The position numbers and the translations under genes are program-made. Below, piece after piece: positions 13,643-25,800 of a stretch of DNA of 64,000 nucleotides. Source of the DNA: Chlamydoabsidia padenii (taxonomy: Eukaryota; Mucoromycota; Mucoromycetes; Mucorales; Cunninghamellaceae); contig JAIWND010000024.1 in assembly GCA_025330725.1 (NCBI GenBank), positions 186,001-250,000 of the forward strand, written 5' to 3'. Below the pieces are notes generated by a model. That model ran no database searches, was not told the origin of the DNA, and saw only the letters and a list, made by a program, of their open reading frames with translations. Position 1 is the first letter of the stretch. Each line of letters begins with the position of its first letter.

Positions 13643-14981
13643 TCAAGGTGTTCTTGTATCTGTAGATGTTGTTGGTAATGTCGATTGTTTGATCCATTCG
13701 TTTTCCATTCTAATGACCACCCAGATCCATCGTCGTACCATTTCCAATAGTTCCATCACAAAGACATTCCCATTGATCTTTTGGATATAAATATGTGAGC
13801 TGAATTTCAAACCCCAAGTGACCCGTAGAATAAAATTCACCACCATGGCCAAAAAGTAGATGGTTGATGAAGGGAAATGAAGATGTCGTCGGAACCGTAT
13901 GATGAGGGTTGGTCTTTGACAAAGTTTAGTTGGTGATTCGTATGATACTTGTATAAAGTTCCAATCCATAGAGACATCCCACCAAAATGAATACATTGAA
14001 TTGATAAAGGCAACTATCATCCTATGATATAGACAATAATTAGAGGGGGGTTAGATCCAAACAGCACCCGTATATAATAACTTGCCATAAACGAAACAGG
14101 TTTGCTTCATTAATCCACCATGTTGATGGTATTGATCCAGTTTCAGTTATATAGTGGTTTGCTTTTTTTTGAACTCCAGAGAGGATAATGACTGGAAGGG
14201 ATGTAGCATATTTCAAACCATTCATCAAGTGTCGTCGGGTGTCATCTTGAGATGTGATTGATTGAGATACACATTGTCGCAATCGAATTAAGCAAGGAAT
14301 ACTATATAAATAAATAGAGGGGTGAGAAGGAGTTCTTATGATCATTAATTCACCCTTATACTTACCTTATGATTATTGGCACCAATCCAACCACACCTTC
14401 AATTGATTTACCAGGAAAAATCATACAACCAATAGAATACATATCACCCAATACATTCGAGAAGCTAACCAGTAAATCAACAAAGAGGACATCGGAAAAG
14501 TAGATAGTACCAAACAAGTTGATAGATACTATTCGCTTGAGCAGACTATATCATTCCCCCCCCCAGAAAAAGAATGGATGAGTTATTATCATTGTAAGTA
14601 ACACACATTTCCATTAACTTGCCTAGTAAAACGAGTGCGTTCCTTGAGATAAAGTTGATCCCCAGGCCAAACTACCAGACCAATGGAAGAGAGGTAGGCC
14701 AAAAGTGGAAGCCAGGAAGAGTCACCAAGTCGAGAGAAACCAAAGTATAACCAAAGATTAAACAAGACCAACAAAGAAAGGACACCCGCCAACATGAACA
14801 CAGACTGATAAAGATAACGATTGTTGCACCATTCCAACAGAGATTCATGTTTAATGTCGAGCAAGTAGGGAAGATCGATACGTTGGCGATTCAGGACAAG
14901 TAAGACAAAGCCCCAGCCCCATACACCAAGACAAACCAGAACAAGGGGTCGATAAGAATCTGGTAATCTACTTGGATCCAT
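13643..14981 (-). CDS. ERD1: EXS-domain Golgi/ER retention protein, Erd1-like
   Basis: Polytopic membrane protein of the Erd1/EXS family, in yeast required for retention of ER luminal proteins and Golgi glycosyltransferases and for Golgi phosphate recycling. It has an early TM (PLVLVCLGVWGWGFVLLVL), then ESLLEWCNNRYLYQSVFML. The EXS core includes FSDVLFVDLLVSFSNVLGD, a CLIRLRQCVSQ stretch and GLKYATSLPVIILS. The C-terminus contains FWWDVSMDWNF and RPTLIIRFRRHLHFPSS, hallmarks of EXS proteins. About five exons. Start at 14981 (MDPSRLPDSY) is preferred over a 32-residue upstream extension. Motif copy at 15115-15125, 134 bp upstream. Confidence 0.85.
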
Positions 14982-15205
14982 AAACACTATAAACTGTTTA
15001 TATATAGTACCAACCAAAAAGAACCTGTTTGAGTAATGTCCTGAGTTCGGTAAATAGGAAGGAAAGAAAGGGGGCAAGATAAAAAAAAATGTTTCAATTT
15101 TTTATCTTGCCCATCGGGATTTGAAAATATTGCTCTTTGCTTTAACGTACTTTAGATGAGTTTGCTTTGTACAAAAAAAAAAAAGTGCCATTGTGATAGA
15201 GAGAT

Positions 15206-15611
15206 TTATTTTTTCGGTATATGGGATATTATTTCAGAGAAGGGTGGTAGATAGTATCGATCATTTACACTCCCCATAGAATGGCTACAAGCACCACTAC
15301 TGACCTCTTTAGTGGGGTCATTGGTATCAGTATTATCATTAATACTACCAGTATGATGACTAGTGTCATCACCATCACTTGTCGTGTTGACCAAACAATC
15401 ATAATGATGATCTATTATTATATAACAATCTGTCAGATCGTACCACTGGTTTCAAATGTCGGAGTTTTACCTTGATAAAAACAGCTTGTGCCACCTGGAT
15501 CTTCCATTGAGTGTGAAGAGGTTAATCTTTTCGTTACCAATGCCACTTGTTCCATCAAGTTAAATAAGATCTAGTAATAATAATAAAATGAGATGGATCT
15601 GTGGAGAAGAC

Positions 15612-15667
<56 letters not shown>

Positions 15668-16527
15668 TGTTGATCTTGATGCTGTTGACGCAGATGTTGA
15701 GTTTCAATTCTAACTTCTTCATGCTCTTTCTCGGCTACCTCGAGCCGTTTTTCAATACCCGCTAGTAGTTTTGTGATTTTCTGATTCTTTGCAGCTTGTG
15801 TTAATTGACATGATGGTAGTTTACGTTGGATTAATATCAATGAATCTTCACTATCGCGATGAAAATGGCGATGTTTGAATTGCCAGACTGTTTCTTGACC
15901 TAGGTTACCAAAAAGGGGACATATAAGCATGTCAATTCATGCTTCCTTTTTCTTTTTTGTCATCATCATAAAAAGTATGTAATCTTACGGCCACTAGCAT
16001 AATCGATGGCAATGTTAAAATGATAAACTTTTCGAAATCCATAGACTGGCAGGGAGAGAGAGGAAAAAAAAAAAAAAAAGGATCGCCATTCCAAAACGCA
16101 AAAATAAAGTTAATAGGGTTAAACTATTAAAGAATGTTACACCAGGCCAACCGAGCCACCTAGGCACCCCGATCTTCTCATACTTACGGTTAAGCTGTCG
16201 AACAAAGCTATGCCAGTTATTATGCTTGAAGTAATGGGGTAGAACAGACTTACAAAACAGGATCGAGTTGGATATACATACAGTAGTTCCTTGCTCCGTC
16301 CAACGGATGATCGAATGAAGGCTCTTATCATTCATAATCCTAATTGAGAAAAAAAAAATGATGAATAACACATGGATTGATGATGGTAGGTCGTACCCCC
16401 ATAGTTTCTTCACAAAGGGAGATAGACGTTTGTCGGATGATGATGATAGAGAGGAGACGGTTGATGATGATGATGATGATGATGGATCTCCATTTAAATT
16501 ATTTGTCTTTTTGACTCTGGTCATCAT
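15206..16527 (-). CDS. HSF-type transcription factor
   Basis: Nuclear DNA-binding protein of the heat-shock-factor fold. After a Ser-rich leader, exons combine to the HSF domain: SPFVKKLWGIMND, IIRWTEQGTTVCISN, VLPHYFKHNNWHSFVRQLN, then VYGFRKVYHFNIA. A coiled coil follows (about KNQKITKLLAGIEKRLEVAE onward). The C-terminal part is Ser/Thr/Asn-rich and ends SEIISHIPKK. About six exons; one intron holds a 48-nt poly(T) tract. Could be Hsf1-like or Sfl1/Skn7-like; the domain alone does not decide. The motif at 16683-16693 lies about 155 bp upstream. Confidence 0.85.
15614..15661 (+). repeat. Poly(T) tract, 48 nt
   Basis: Longest homopolymer in the window, within an intron of the HSF-type gene (poly(A) in the transcript sense). 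Confidence 0.95.
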
Positions 16528-16979
16528 GTAAAAAGGAAAAAAAAAATCAAGTAGAAAAGAACAAGTAGAAGTAGAAAAGAACAAGTAGAAAAAGAAAAGA
16601 ACAAAGGAAGAAGAACAAGAAAAAGGAATGTCATGGAAAGTTTCGCCTCCTTATAGGCAACAAGGCTTCTACGCATACCTATTTTAAACCCCGTATCTTA
16701 TAGTCAGTCTAGAGATGTCGTCATTCTTTGAAAACGACGGATAAGAACAAAAAAGTTTACTTTCTCCGCCAATTTGTGTATTATAGGTATTATAGATGAA
16801 AAAAGTTCTTCTCCGCTCCATCTACAAGTTTAAAATGTCTATACCACCATTAATACATCAATTTTTATACATATTTTTCTTGTCAATTAAATATCCTTTT
16901 CTTCACAATTGTGCTGCATATAAAATTAATGCTACATAATCATCATCCAAAATCAACCCCGTTTCCTTTCCACATGAGT
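16528..16979. other. Intergenic, HSF promoter
   Basis: Contains the HSF-gene leader and one motif copy (16683-16693). AT-rich beyond 16800. No gene seen. Confidence 0.5.
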
Positions 16980-17066
16980 TCATCCGAATAAATACCAACC
17001 AGTAATACATAAACATGCATACATAAATATGCACATTCCCACCATTGCTATACTACCAGCATCCAT
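16980..17066 (-). CDS. Possible 28-aa single-TM microprotein
   Basis: A short open frame with a good start context (AAAATGG) encodes MDAGSIAMVGMCIFMYACLC followed by a short W/Y-rich end, essentially one hydrophobic helix. It lies directly downstream of the broken QCR9. No promoter motif is close. Composition resembles a membrane microprotein, but chance is possible at this length. Confidence 0.2.
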   Translation of the reverse strand: MDAGSIAMVGMCIFMYACLCITGWYLFG

Positions 17067-17125
17067 TTTAAGTCTATTTTTAAAAAAAAGAGTTGTTTAT
17101 TTATTACTGTACATATATCTAAATA

Positions 17126-17428
17126 CTAGGCCAAGATACATCGTTGATGGTTCCCGCCCCCGTCGTGGTTCTCGTTGTCATCCTAATGTTCATATTGGTG
17201 CTTGATATCCTTCCTTTTTTTCTATACGAAAAAAAAAGCCAAGTAAATATCATGGTATGTTTCGGTATAAAGTCACTTACACCCTTGTTGCATTTATCCC
17301 AGATCGTTGTACTGGCCTAATCATAAAGCAATAGCAGACACAAAGATGGATGTCACAAACACAGAGTTCTTTTTGAACAAAGAATTGTAAACACTACGAG
17401 CAACATTAGATGAAGCAACACCAGGTAT
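17126..17428 (-). pseudogene. QCR9: QCR9-like complex III subunit 9, disrupted
   Basis: Subunit 9 of the mitochondrial cytochrome bc1 complex, a short single-TM protein. Recognisable pieces in order: GVASSNVARSVYNSLFKKNS, then VFVTSIFVSAIA (start of the TM), ASTTIWDKCNKG, and after a GTAAGT...ATAG intron, KDIKHQYEH and an acidic DDNENHD tail. Lesions: the codon where the start is expected is ATA (17426-17428); the TM segment is short and out of frame with ASTTIW; a TAG precedes ASTTIW in that frame; and a second TAG (17183-17185) separates QYEH from the acidic tail. An upstream ATG could give an odd N-terminal extension but would not repair the C-terminal half. A motif copy sits 68 bp upstream (17496-17506). 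A working copy should exist elsewhere. Confidence 0.6.
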
Positions 17429-18064
17429 CTTAATGAAGTATATATAAATGTTAAAGCGAAAGAGAAAGAAGTGGAAAGGAATTAATATCATGGTATTTAA
17501 ACCCCGTCGAGCCAGGGAGGGGAAGAAAATAGTGTGCCTGAACGTCATTGAGGAGCCTGTTTAAACGGCATTTGAAAATAAAAATTTCCCCCTTTTTTGA
17601 AGATCCGCGATTCATGCGAAAGTGTTGAGGAGCATTACCCATTCATTCTGGAGAGGGGGGGGGAGTATAAAGGAGAAGGGATGTGTATTGTTCGAGGGGA
17701 AAGATTATAATTGTTATTTTATAATCTTCTAGTATATTTCAAGTGTCAAAGGCAACTTGAAAGAAGGAGCTCAAGTCTTGACTTTTCACACACACACTAC
17801 CATAGTCATGCAAATTCATTAAGGATCACTCCTTTTATCTCCATCACTTGGTTTTTTCTTTCCCTTCTCTGATTTCCTTTCCCTCACTTTGAATCTTTTT
17901 CTTTTCCTTCTTTTGATTTTAATGTCTCTGTCCTCCTCATCTACCATTTGGTCATTACAAAGTTATCTTTTTCCATTATCTTTACGCTTTGCGAGGTATA
18001 AAAACAATCAACTATCCCTTCTTCTTCTTTTGCTGATATCTTTTGTGACAATACCTAAAGTAGT
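17429..18064. other. Divergent spacer QCR9 relic / G-alpha
   Basis: Holds motif copy 17496-17506 and variant CGGCATTTGAAAA at 17567, then the long pyrimidine-rich leader of the G-alpha gene. Plus-strand open frames here are low-complexity leader sequence. Confidence 0.5.
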
Positions 18065-19805
18065 ATGGGTATTTGCCAGTCGGGAGAAGAAACAAAACAA
18101 GAACAGACAAGTTTGAAAATCGATAAAGAGTTGGAGCGGGATCGAAATCGGCGAGAAAAGGAATACAAGATTTTATTGCTAGGTAGCCGTACATATACCA
18201 ATTTCATTCCCCGCTCATCTTCTCTCTCTCTCTTTTTTTTTTTTAATAGGCAGTGGTGAATCGGGCAAATCGACTATAGTAAAACAAATGCGTATCATAC
18301 ATAAACAAGGTTTCAATGCCGATGAACTACTTTCTTGGCGAGTGATCGTGTATAGAAATATCATTGAAAGCATTCAAACCTTAACCCAAGCCCTACTCTC
18401 TTTCCATATGGAGTTTGATAATGAGGACAACAATGTAAGTATGTGAATAGTTTATATCATCCTTTCTCATTTTGATCTATTACTTTTTTTGACAGGATCA
18501 TGCAAGGCGGGTTTTGAATTATAAACTACCTGGAGAAATGAAATTCGATTTAGCCCCCGACCTGATCACATCGATTCAAAAAGTATGGCAAGATCCTATT
18601 GTACCTCAATGCATTGAAGAACATGGACATCGCTTTTACTTGATGGATTCTGCATCGTAGTAAGTTTTTGTTTTTCTTTTCTACTCCCCACACCTAGGCC
18701 CAGGTTTTGGGGTTCTCTTTATCCATTTTGACTGACTGATCCCCTATTCCTTTTTTTTTTTTCCCAATCGCATCCATCTCCTTTGTCTTGTACCCTCCCT
18801 TTTTTCTCTCTCTCTTTTTTTTTCTTTCTCTTTGTTAGTTTCTTTGATGATATCCAGAGAATCGGCCAATCAGATTACACACCTACTGAACAAGACGTAT
18901 TGCATGCAAGACTAAAAACAACCGGGATCACCGAAATCAAATTTCAGCTTGGAGGATTATTCATTCAGTAAAGTATAGGGAGGGGGACATCATTGTTCTA
19001 GGATAATTAAGGAGAATGAGGCAAAATAAGGTTTTTGACAGTGTCTGGAACCCTGAATTAACTTTTTTTTTTATGCTCAATAGTATGTTTGATGTCGGAG
19101 GACAAAGATCAGAACGTAAAAAATGGATCCATTGTTTTGATTCAGTCGCCTCGATTATCTTTTGTGTTGCTCTCAGTGAATATGATCAAGTGTTACTAGA
19201 AGAGTCTCAACAGGTAAGCATTCATGCAAAACTTGAAATCCCGATAAATTTAAAATCCCGACTTTTTTTTTCCCATTAGAACAGGATGCTCGAAAGCCTA
19301 TCATTATTTGAATCCATCATCAATAGTCGTTGGTTTTTGCATACATCGATCATATTGTTCTTAAACAAGGTTGATATATTCAAACTTAAAGTGGTTCGAT
19401 GTCCAATGCAAAACTATTTCCCTGATTATGGAGGTGTGAAAAGAGATCTGCCCCCCCCCAAACATGATGCTCATCGTCATTTTTATCAATTTGTAATAGG
19501 AGGAAAAGACCCTAATAAAGCGGCAAAGTACATTTTGTGGCGCTTTTTACAAACAAACCGGGCAAAACTTAACATTTATCCACAGTAAGTTAGACATTGA
19601 TTTTTGTATAAAGCCATTCATTCAATAACTCATTTCTCAATAGTCTAACGCAAGCCACGGATACTTATAATGTAAGTCATGCATTCTTCCTCATAGAATA
19701 TAAGAGACTGATTCATTCTTTGTCATATAGATCCGGTTTGTATTTGCGGCTGTTCAAGAGACCCTTCTTCAAAATGCTTTACACGATTCAGGCATGCTTT
19801 ATTGA
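18065..19805 (+). CDS. Heterotrimeric G protein alpha subunit
   Basis: GTP-binding alpha subunit coupling receptors to effectors at the plasma membrane. Eight exons (18065-18182, 18250-18434, 18496-18659, 18839-18967, 19084-19213, 19280-19584, 19644-19671, 19731-19805) give 377 aa. The start MGICQS fits N-myristoylation at Gly2 and nearby Cys palmitoylation. G boxes: GSGESGKS (P-loop), RLKTTGITE (switch I with the Arg finger), [12 protein letters not shown] (switch II with Gln), FLNKVD. The last guanine-binding loop reads TQATDT where nearly all G-alpha have TCATDT. The C-terminus SGMLY lacks the Cys at -4 used by pertussis toxin. Intron 5 carries two motif copies 5 bp apart. Confidence 0.95.
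19233..19260 (-). promoter_or_regulatory. Tandem CGGGRTTTNAA motifs in intron
   Basis: Two exact copies in the same orientation (19233-19243 and 19250-19260) inside intron 5 of the G-alpha gene. It is the tightest cluster of this motif in the window. Confidence 0.6.
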
Positions 19806-20093
19806 GTAATCATCGTCATCAGACATCAATCCATCCTATACTTTATTCGCCCATTGTATTTCCACCATCACATATACACCCCTTATTGTATTAGTCCCAC
19901 TCTTCTTTAATAAATCCATTGGTCAAGTTTATTCACCCCCCCCTTTTTTTCCCGACCCCACTGCCACCTATTTACCCTAAATAGATCAATCAATCCAAGA
20001 GAGAGAAAGAGAGAGGAGAAGACCATCCTAGCCAAGTGATCCACCCCTTACCCCACTTTTTCGTGTTGTAGTAATAGTAATAGTTGGTTTTAT

Positions 20094-21271
20094 TTATTTA
20101 AAATATACATCTAAAACGTGTTGACTAATATTGAATCCAAACAAGGAGCCCAAAAATAACACCAAAACAAGAGCAGAAGGATATAAAAACAGTTCCGTAT
20201 GTACCAAGAATGGAAGTGCTAGAGGAGAGATGATCAGTTAGGTCATGATGCATTTGGTTTCCTCCTTTTTTTCTTCTTCTTCTTTTCTCTTACCATTGTA
20301 TCCAAGGAAAGTACCATAGATATACCAAAGTGAGGATACCAAGTACATGGAGTTGCCCACTAATAAAGAGATCCAATTGGTGCGTTGTAATAGCGGCATA
20401 AAGAAGAATTGCACCACGTAGAGAATTAGAAATACTGGGAAAAAGGAATTGCAATGAATGTCAAAAGCATAGGCCCATTCTACTTGTTGTGTCGTGGCAT
20501 GGCTCATGGCATTTTGAGCAAGGAATCGATTCGTCACAAACCTACAGATACAAAACGAATTAGTTTTCATCTCCTTGCCTTCCTTTTTGTTATTACCAGC
20601 ATCCAGTAGCGACTAAAGCACCGACAATTAAAAAATCTACACAGATCATAAACAAGACGGCCCGTAGAATGCCCACCAATCCAAGCCCATAGACCAATCC
20701 CCAAGCAATCGCCGATGCTAAGAATTAAAAAAAAAAAAAAAAAGTGTGAGTAGACCAGTGGACATGGTGGTATTAGATACTTACCACTTAATAGGACAGC
20801 AAACAGGACCAAGAACGCGGGATCATCCCGTGCCCACTGATTCTTTGTTTCTATCATTTAACAATGGATGAGTATACGTCGTTTAGTTTCCCTTTCCCCT
20901 CCCTCCATCACCTACGTTTGTGATAATAGATATTCCGGTACCTAGATCAGGAAGAAGAAGAAGAGTCAGTTTGGTCCATTCCTTTTGATCACACCTTTTT
21001 ATATCAACTTACACCCTTGATGGCGCTATCAGTAAATAACCCATTTGCCATAAAGCATACTATGTTGTGCAAAAAGAAGATAATAATAATAATAAAAGGG
21101 GGATATTAGTACTGTTTATGATAAATAGATCAAAGTGTCCTGACTTACTTCGAAATCCATTTGTGGGAATCGAAATAATCGTCTGAGGATGAGTGGAATA
21201 GAGCGAGAGGAGTGTCGAGGACGCCTCTGCCCACCAAATGAGTTTGGATTATTGGTTGGTAATAAGGACAT
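20094..21271 (-). CDS. GMH1: UNC-50 family Golgi membrane protein
   Basis: Multi-pass Golgi/ER protein of the UNC-50/Gmh1 family, linked to ArfGEF recruitment and receptor traffic. The N-terminus MSLLPTNNPNSFGGQRRPRH leads to IPLILRRLFRFPQMDFE, then KNQWARDDPAFLVL, the family's most conserved phrase. TM segments follow: AIAWGLVYGLGWVGILRAVL, VDFLIVGALVATGCW, PVFLILYVVQFFFMPLL, NSMYLVSSLWYIYGTFLGYN and LVLVLFLGSLFGFNIS. At least six exons. The last exon completes GYNALPFL across an intron and ends DVYFK with TAA at 20094-20096. A motif copy lies about 210 bp upstream (21481-21491). Confidence 0.92.
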
Positions 21272-21506
21272 TTTTGATGATGTAAAGATGTTGGTAGATG
21301 GGTACCCAGATCGTTATGTGTTCAAGGTATAATAGTCAATGCCAAATAGAATGGTGCAAGTGGATAAAGTAAGTATTTCTTTTTATTGATGTTTAAAGAA
21401 TATATTGTAAAAAGAAAAATGAAAAAAAGAGGTAAAAAACACACACATAACACAGCCAAACTATTTTTGTTATGAAGATATTAAAATCCCGACAGACACG
21501 ACTGGA

Positions 21507-22166
21507 TCACTTGTCGGATTGCCATTTCAAATAAGATGATTCGATGCCAAAAGGACTATGGTAAAAGTAAGTAGGAATAAAAGAAGTATGGGATTGACTA
21601 TACATGGAATCAAATGTGTCTGTTGAAGGAGCATCATCCCACAAAGTAAAGATATGAGGCAGAAGTGGTTTGGCATTGTTTTCAAGACAAGGGGATTGGG
21701 CCTGAGGAGGTGTGGGGGAAACTAGACTTGTCACTGATTCAGAAGTACCTTGATGACTCAAAGTATCTTGATGTTTGGCACCTATAAAGAAAAAGTGAAT
21801 CTATTTTATTTTAGCTTGTATTAAATCATTTTTACCTCGCATTGATTTACTTTTCGATTCACGACTTGCTCGAGCTCTTCTGTTCTGAAACCTAATTAAA
21901 GCAGAAAAAACCGGGTGAGCCAAAAAAAATAAATAATAAATAATAATTGAAAACCCGACAATCGTTCCATCTACTTACCAGAAATGCACATTATCATCGG
22001 TCATGTCAAAAGCAAGGGCCATCCTATGTTTTTCATTCTTGTCAGGTTTATGATTCTTCTGGTATTCAAGTTCCAGTTTGGCTTTCATATCCGGTTTGAT
22101 TCTTGCTCGTCTTTGTGCTGTTGTTTTCAATTGGATATTGGGTGGTGGTGTGGTTCGTAATGTCAT
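21507..22166 (-). CDS. Homeodomain transcription factor
   Basis: Nuclear DNA-binding protein of 172 aa from three exons (22166-21979, 21891-21836, 21781-21507). The homeodomain covers about residues 17-77: RRARIKPDMKAKLELEYQ, then recognition helix WFQNRRARAS, created by the first splice between W and F. The helix-3 core W-F-x-N-R-R is intact. The C-terminal half is Ser/Thr/Pro-rich without known domains. Intron 1 has a near-motif (ATTGAAAACCCGAC) and the promoter has an exact copy at 22376-22386, 210 bp upstream. Which homeobox class it belongs to cannot be set from sequence alone. Confidence 0.88.
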
Positions 22167-22806
22167 TTTGTGTTTTTTAAAAAAAAGCTGAAGGAATAAT
22201 AATAAAAAAAAAAAAAAAAAAGAAAGAGAAAGAAAGAAAGTTCTTTTTTATTCTCGAAAAATGTGATAAAGTGAAACCTCTTTTAAAGATGATGATTGAT
22301 CAAGGTAACATTTAGAACACATGGTGAGCGGGTTATGAAATTACCCCGCCTTCAGCACGCATATGAAAATGTAATTTCAAATCCCGATATCTTGCTGATG
22401 ATCTGTTATCAATAAAAAATCTGTATAAATGGGTTTACACGTCAAGATCTGTCAAATAGAATCAACGGATTAAAGATTCTCCCCGTAATTTCATTTATAT
22501 GATATGACATTATATCATGCATGTATCATGACATCATGTCTATTCCACGTACGCATAAAGTAATTTTGTCAAGTCAAAGTTTATTATTTTTTTTATTGGT
22601 TTATTCATACAAAAAGTTATACAGAATGCATTATACAAGGGGATGGGTAGTGTAAATGTAAAGGGGAGGGAAAAAAACATATCCTAATAGTAAAAGTGAG
22701 ATCAAATGGGAAAAGGGATATACATATATTGTAAAAAAAAAAAAAAAAATAGGTATTAATAGTACAAGTAATACATATAAGACCATGCCAAAGGGAAGAA
22801 GGATTA
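22167..22806. other. Intergenic, homeobox promoter and kinase 3' flank
   Basis: Includes an A-rich leader, the homeobox motif copy and a GCGGG...CCCGCC neighbourhood at 22329-22350. The hydrophobic frames at 22617-22919 are low-complexity. No gene seen. Confidence 0.5.
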
Positions 22807-25800
22807 TCATTGTAGCCAAACAACTTCATCAGAGTCGCTTTGAAGAGATGACCAAGTAAAGGAAGAAGAAAGCCTGGTTTGCTGTTGATCATGTCGCCGT
22901 TGGAATCTCGAGAAGCCAAGTTGCTGTGAAGTGGAAGGCATAGAGAGATCGACTTTGGTATCTATTACCATATCATTGTTACGATAAGAGAAAGGTGATG
23001 ATAGTTGCATTTTTTCTGATGTATCAGGATAATAGTGTTGATATGATTCCATAGATGAAGCTACTGTAGTTGCCGGAGTAGTGATAAGAGCCGTACAAGG
23101 TGAGCCGTAATAATGAGATGCCCGGTGATTTCCTTCCAGCACCACCAATCTAGTCGAGTCATCGGCTGGCTCCATCAAAGGTGCAGAGTTACTGTCAAGA
23201 ATGTGTTGGTCCTGTTGATGATAGTCATCATTATCGTCCCCGTCTTCATCTAATAATGAGTCGGTATCCACACAAGTATCCTCGTTGATAAATGAATAAC
23301 CAATAAATGCTTGATCCAAAGTAATCTGTTCGTCATCATCATAAGGATTGCCACCATATTTGTTGTTGTTGATGTTGTATCGATTTGCCCATAATTTCGA
23401 GTCGTAAGATTCCGGATCAAGTCCATAGGGATCATCATCAATATCGTCCAAATCATCATCGTCATCATCATCATCATTAGAGCGTGGCTGATAATGATGG
23501 GTCACCGAGAGTCGAGGTGAGAGTTTCACAAAATCAGGATCGAAATGGCTGACATCAGTATCTGATTTGAGACGAGGGACAAAAGGTGCTGGTAATCGTT
23601 TGTTGTAGACATCTGACCAATTCAGTCCACCAAAGTAAGGATGTTGTAGTATATCCCTTCTTTGTCCAGCTGCCATCACCATGGAATCATCCAAGTTGTC
23701 AGCATCATAAAAGGAAGCACACCCAATACGATCTCGAGGATTTCGTTCCAATAAGCCAAGGATCAAGTCAGCAGTCGCAGGATGCATGTCTTCAGGAATA
23801 TCAACGGGATCTTCCAATATACGTCGATACAGTTCGGCATCATTGTCAGCATCAAAAGGAGTATAACCAAGTAGCATTTCATACATGACAATACCCAAAG
23901 ACCAATAATCCACAGCATAAGTGTATTCTTCAGATAAAAATATTTCGGGACTCATATAGTGAGGAGTGCCACAAAAGGTACGAGTATGATGAGGTAGTCG
24001 TCTGTTGTCACCAAATCCATCTTGTAGTTGTTGTTCTTCACTTTCATCAAATAGTCTTGAAAAGCCAAAGTCAGTCAAGACAACATGTCCATCAGCCGCC
24101 AATAGAATGTTTTCCGGTTTCAAGTCACTATAATAAAGAGAGACGTTAGATGATTTAATATCACAACTCCTCCCTTCCCTCTTACCGATATAATATCCCA
24201 AGTCGATGTAATTCTTGTAATCCCAATAAGATTTCAGCAATATAAAAGCGACATCTGTCAGCATTAAAGTAGTAGTGTAATTGTAGTTGAGTGGCAAGAT
24301 CACTACCGACATGATAATCCATGACCAAAAAGAGTTGATTGGCATTTTGGAAGGAGTGATGGAGCTTGATTAAAAATGGATGATGAGCTTTGGATACCTT
24401 GGACAAAATGTTGCGTTCCATGACTGCATGTTCTATTTCACGTTGTGTAATAACCCATTGTTTACTGATCGCCTTGAGAGCATAGAGTCGAGCAGATTGA
24501 TGATGACGGACCAATATAACCTATAATACAGTAATGTTATAAGTATCATATGTGATATATATATGTATATCTAGTATTACCTTTCCCATACACCCTTTTC
24601 CAAGCACCTTTAAGAATTGTAGATCATCCAATGTCATACGAGTAAGTTGTTGTTTCTTTGATTTGATCAGATTATCAGGTGGAATTGTAGATGGTAAAGG
24701 TTTAATAGCAGCTAATCGAGGTGGAGGAGGATTTTTTTCTTGTCCCAGTGGTGGAGAGCAGGCAAGTTTAGATGGCATCATTAGTAAAGGATGACTACTA
24801 CCAGAAGATTCCATTGGTGGCAATGGGAATAAGGATGTCAAGTCGGTTTCAATATTATCGGCATCATAATGGTCATTTAACTGTTTTGATTGTATAGATA
24901 TGAAGCTTGAATTGATTCCACAAGATGATGAAAAGTGATGATCATCATCCATTGGGCTAATATCTAATGAGAAGGTGGATTCGCGTATGGTGGACAAGTT
25001 GTGTATTGGTTTAGTTGATATGTTGTCTTCTAATGATGATTGTTCTGATGAGGCAATATGTAATGTAGTGGGTATTGTTGTAGATGATGTTGATGATTGA
25101 TCATAAAGAGCCTGTTGTTGTACCAAGGAGTGAATAGCCGCTTTGGTGATGATATTATCGTCATCTCGTTGAGGTGATAAAAAATCCCGTAAAAGAGAAG
25201 ACTTACCCAAAACAGGATGAGTAGTACAGGACCGTAACCAGTTTTCAAGTTTTTCACCATTGGTCTTCTTCTTTTTGGACTTTAGTTTTGATAACAGTCG
25301 CCGCAAGGTGTGAATGTGAATGGACGATGTGGATTTCGAAGTGTTGGGGTCTATCAAGAGAGGGACAGTTGGAAGTTTACAAGTGGTGCCATAGTATTTC
25401 TTGAAGAGTTGGTCCAGTTCAATAACATCAGCAATAAAACGTACCAGAGATAAATGTTTATCACCATCTTCGACAATAATGTTGAATAACTAGTAGAAGG
25501 ATAAAAGAATGAATCAAATCGGAGTTTCAAGTAAAAGAAAAAAAGTATGGGTGACACAGGCACACCGACCAAGGATAGGCTTGATCAGTAAAGTAAAGTA
25601 AAAATACACACGCCCACAACCATCCCCCCCCTTTTTTTTACTACTTACGGTTAATGTTTTCTGTTGTTGTTTATCCTTTTTATCGATGATTGTAAATACA
25701 GCAGATGTTTCGACGACGACGATATCATAGTGATGTTGCTGGAGGAAGAGTGTTGTTTTTGATTGTTTGACTGGATGTTGTTGTTGTTGTTCCTGATACT

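Noticed and set aside
17404..17428. A 25-nt intron repairing the QCR9 relic
   Set aside because: GTGTCT...ATTAG would restore the frame but removes half the TM helix and is shorter than any intron in the window.
22250..22262. TTCTCGAA as a heat-shock element
   Set aside because: Only two inverted units; such pairs are frequent in AT-rich promoters and there is no third unit.
23250..23477. Met/Asp-rich frame inside the kinase gene
   Set aside because: Out-of-frame shadow of the Asp codon run in the kinase tail.
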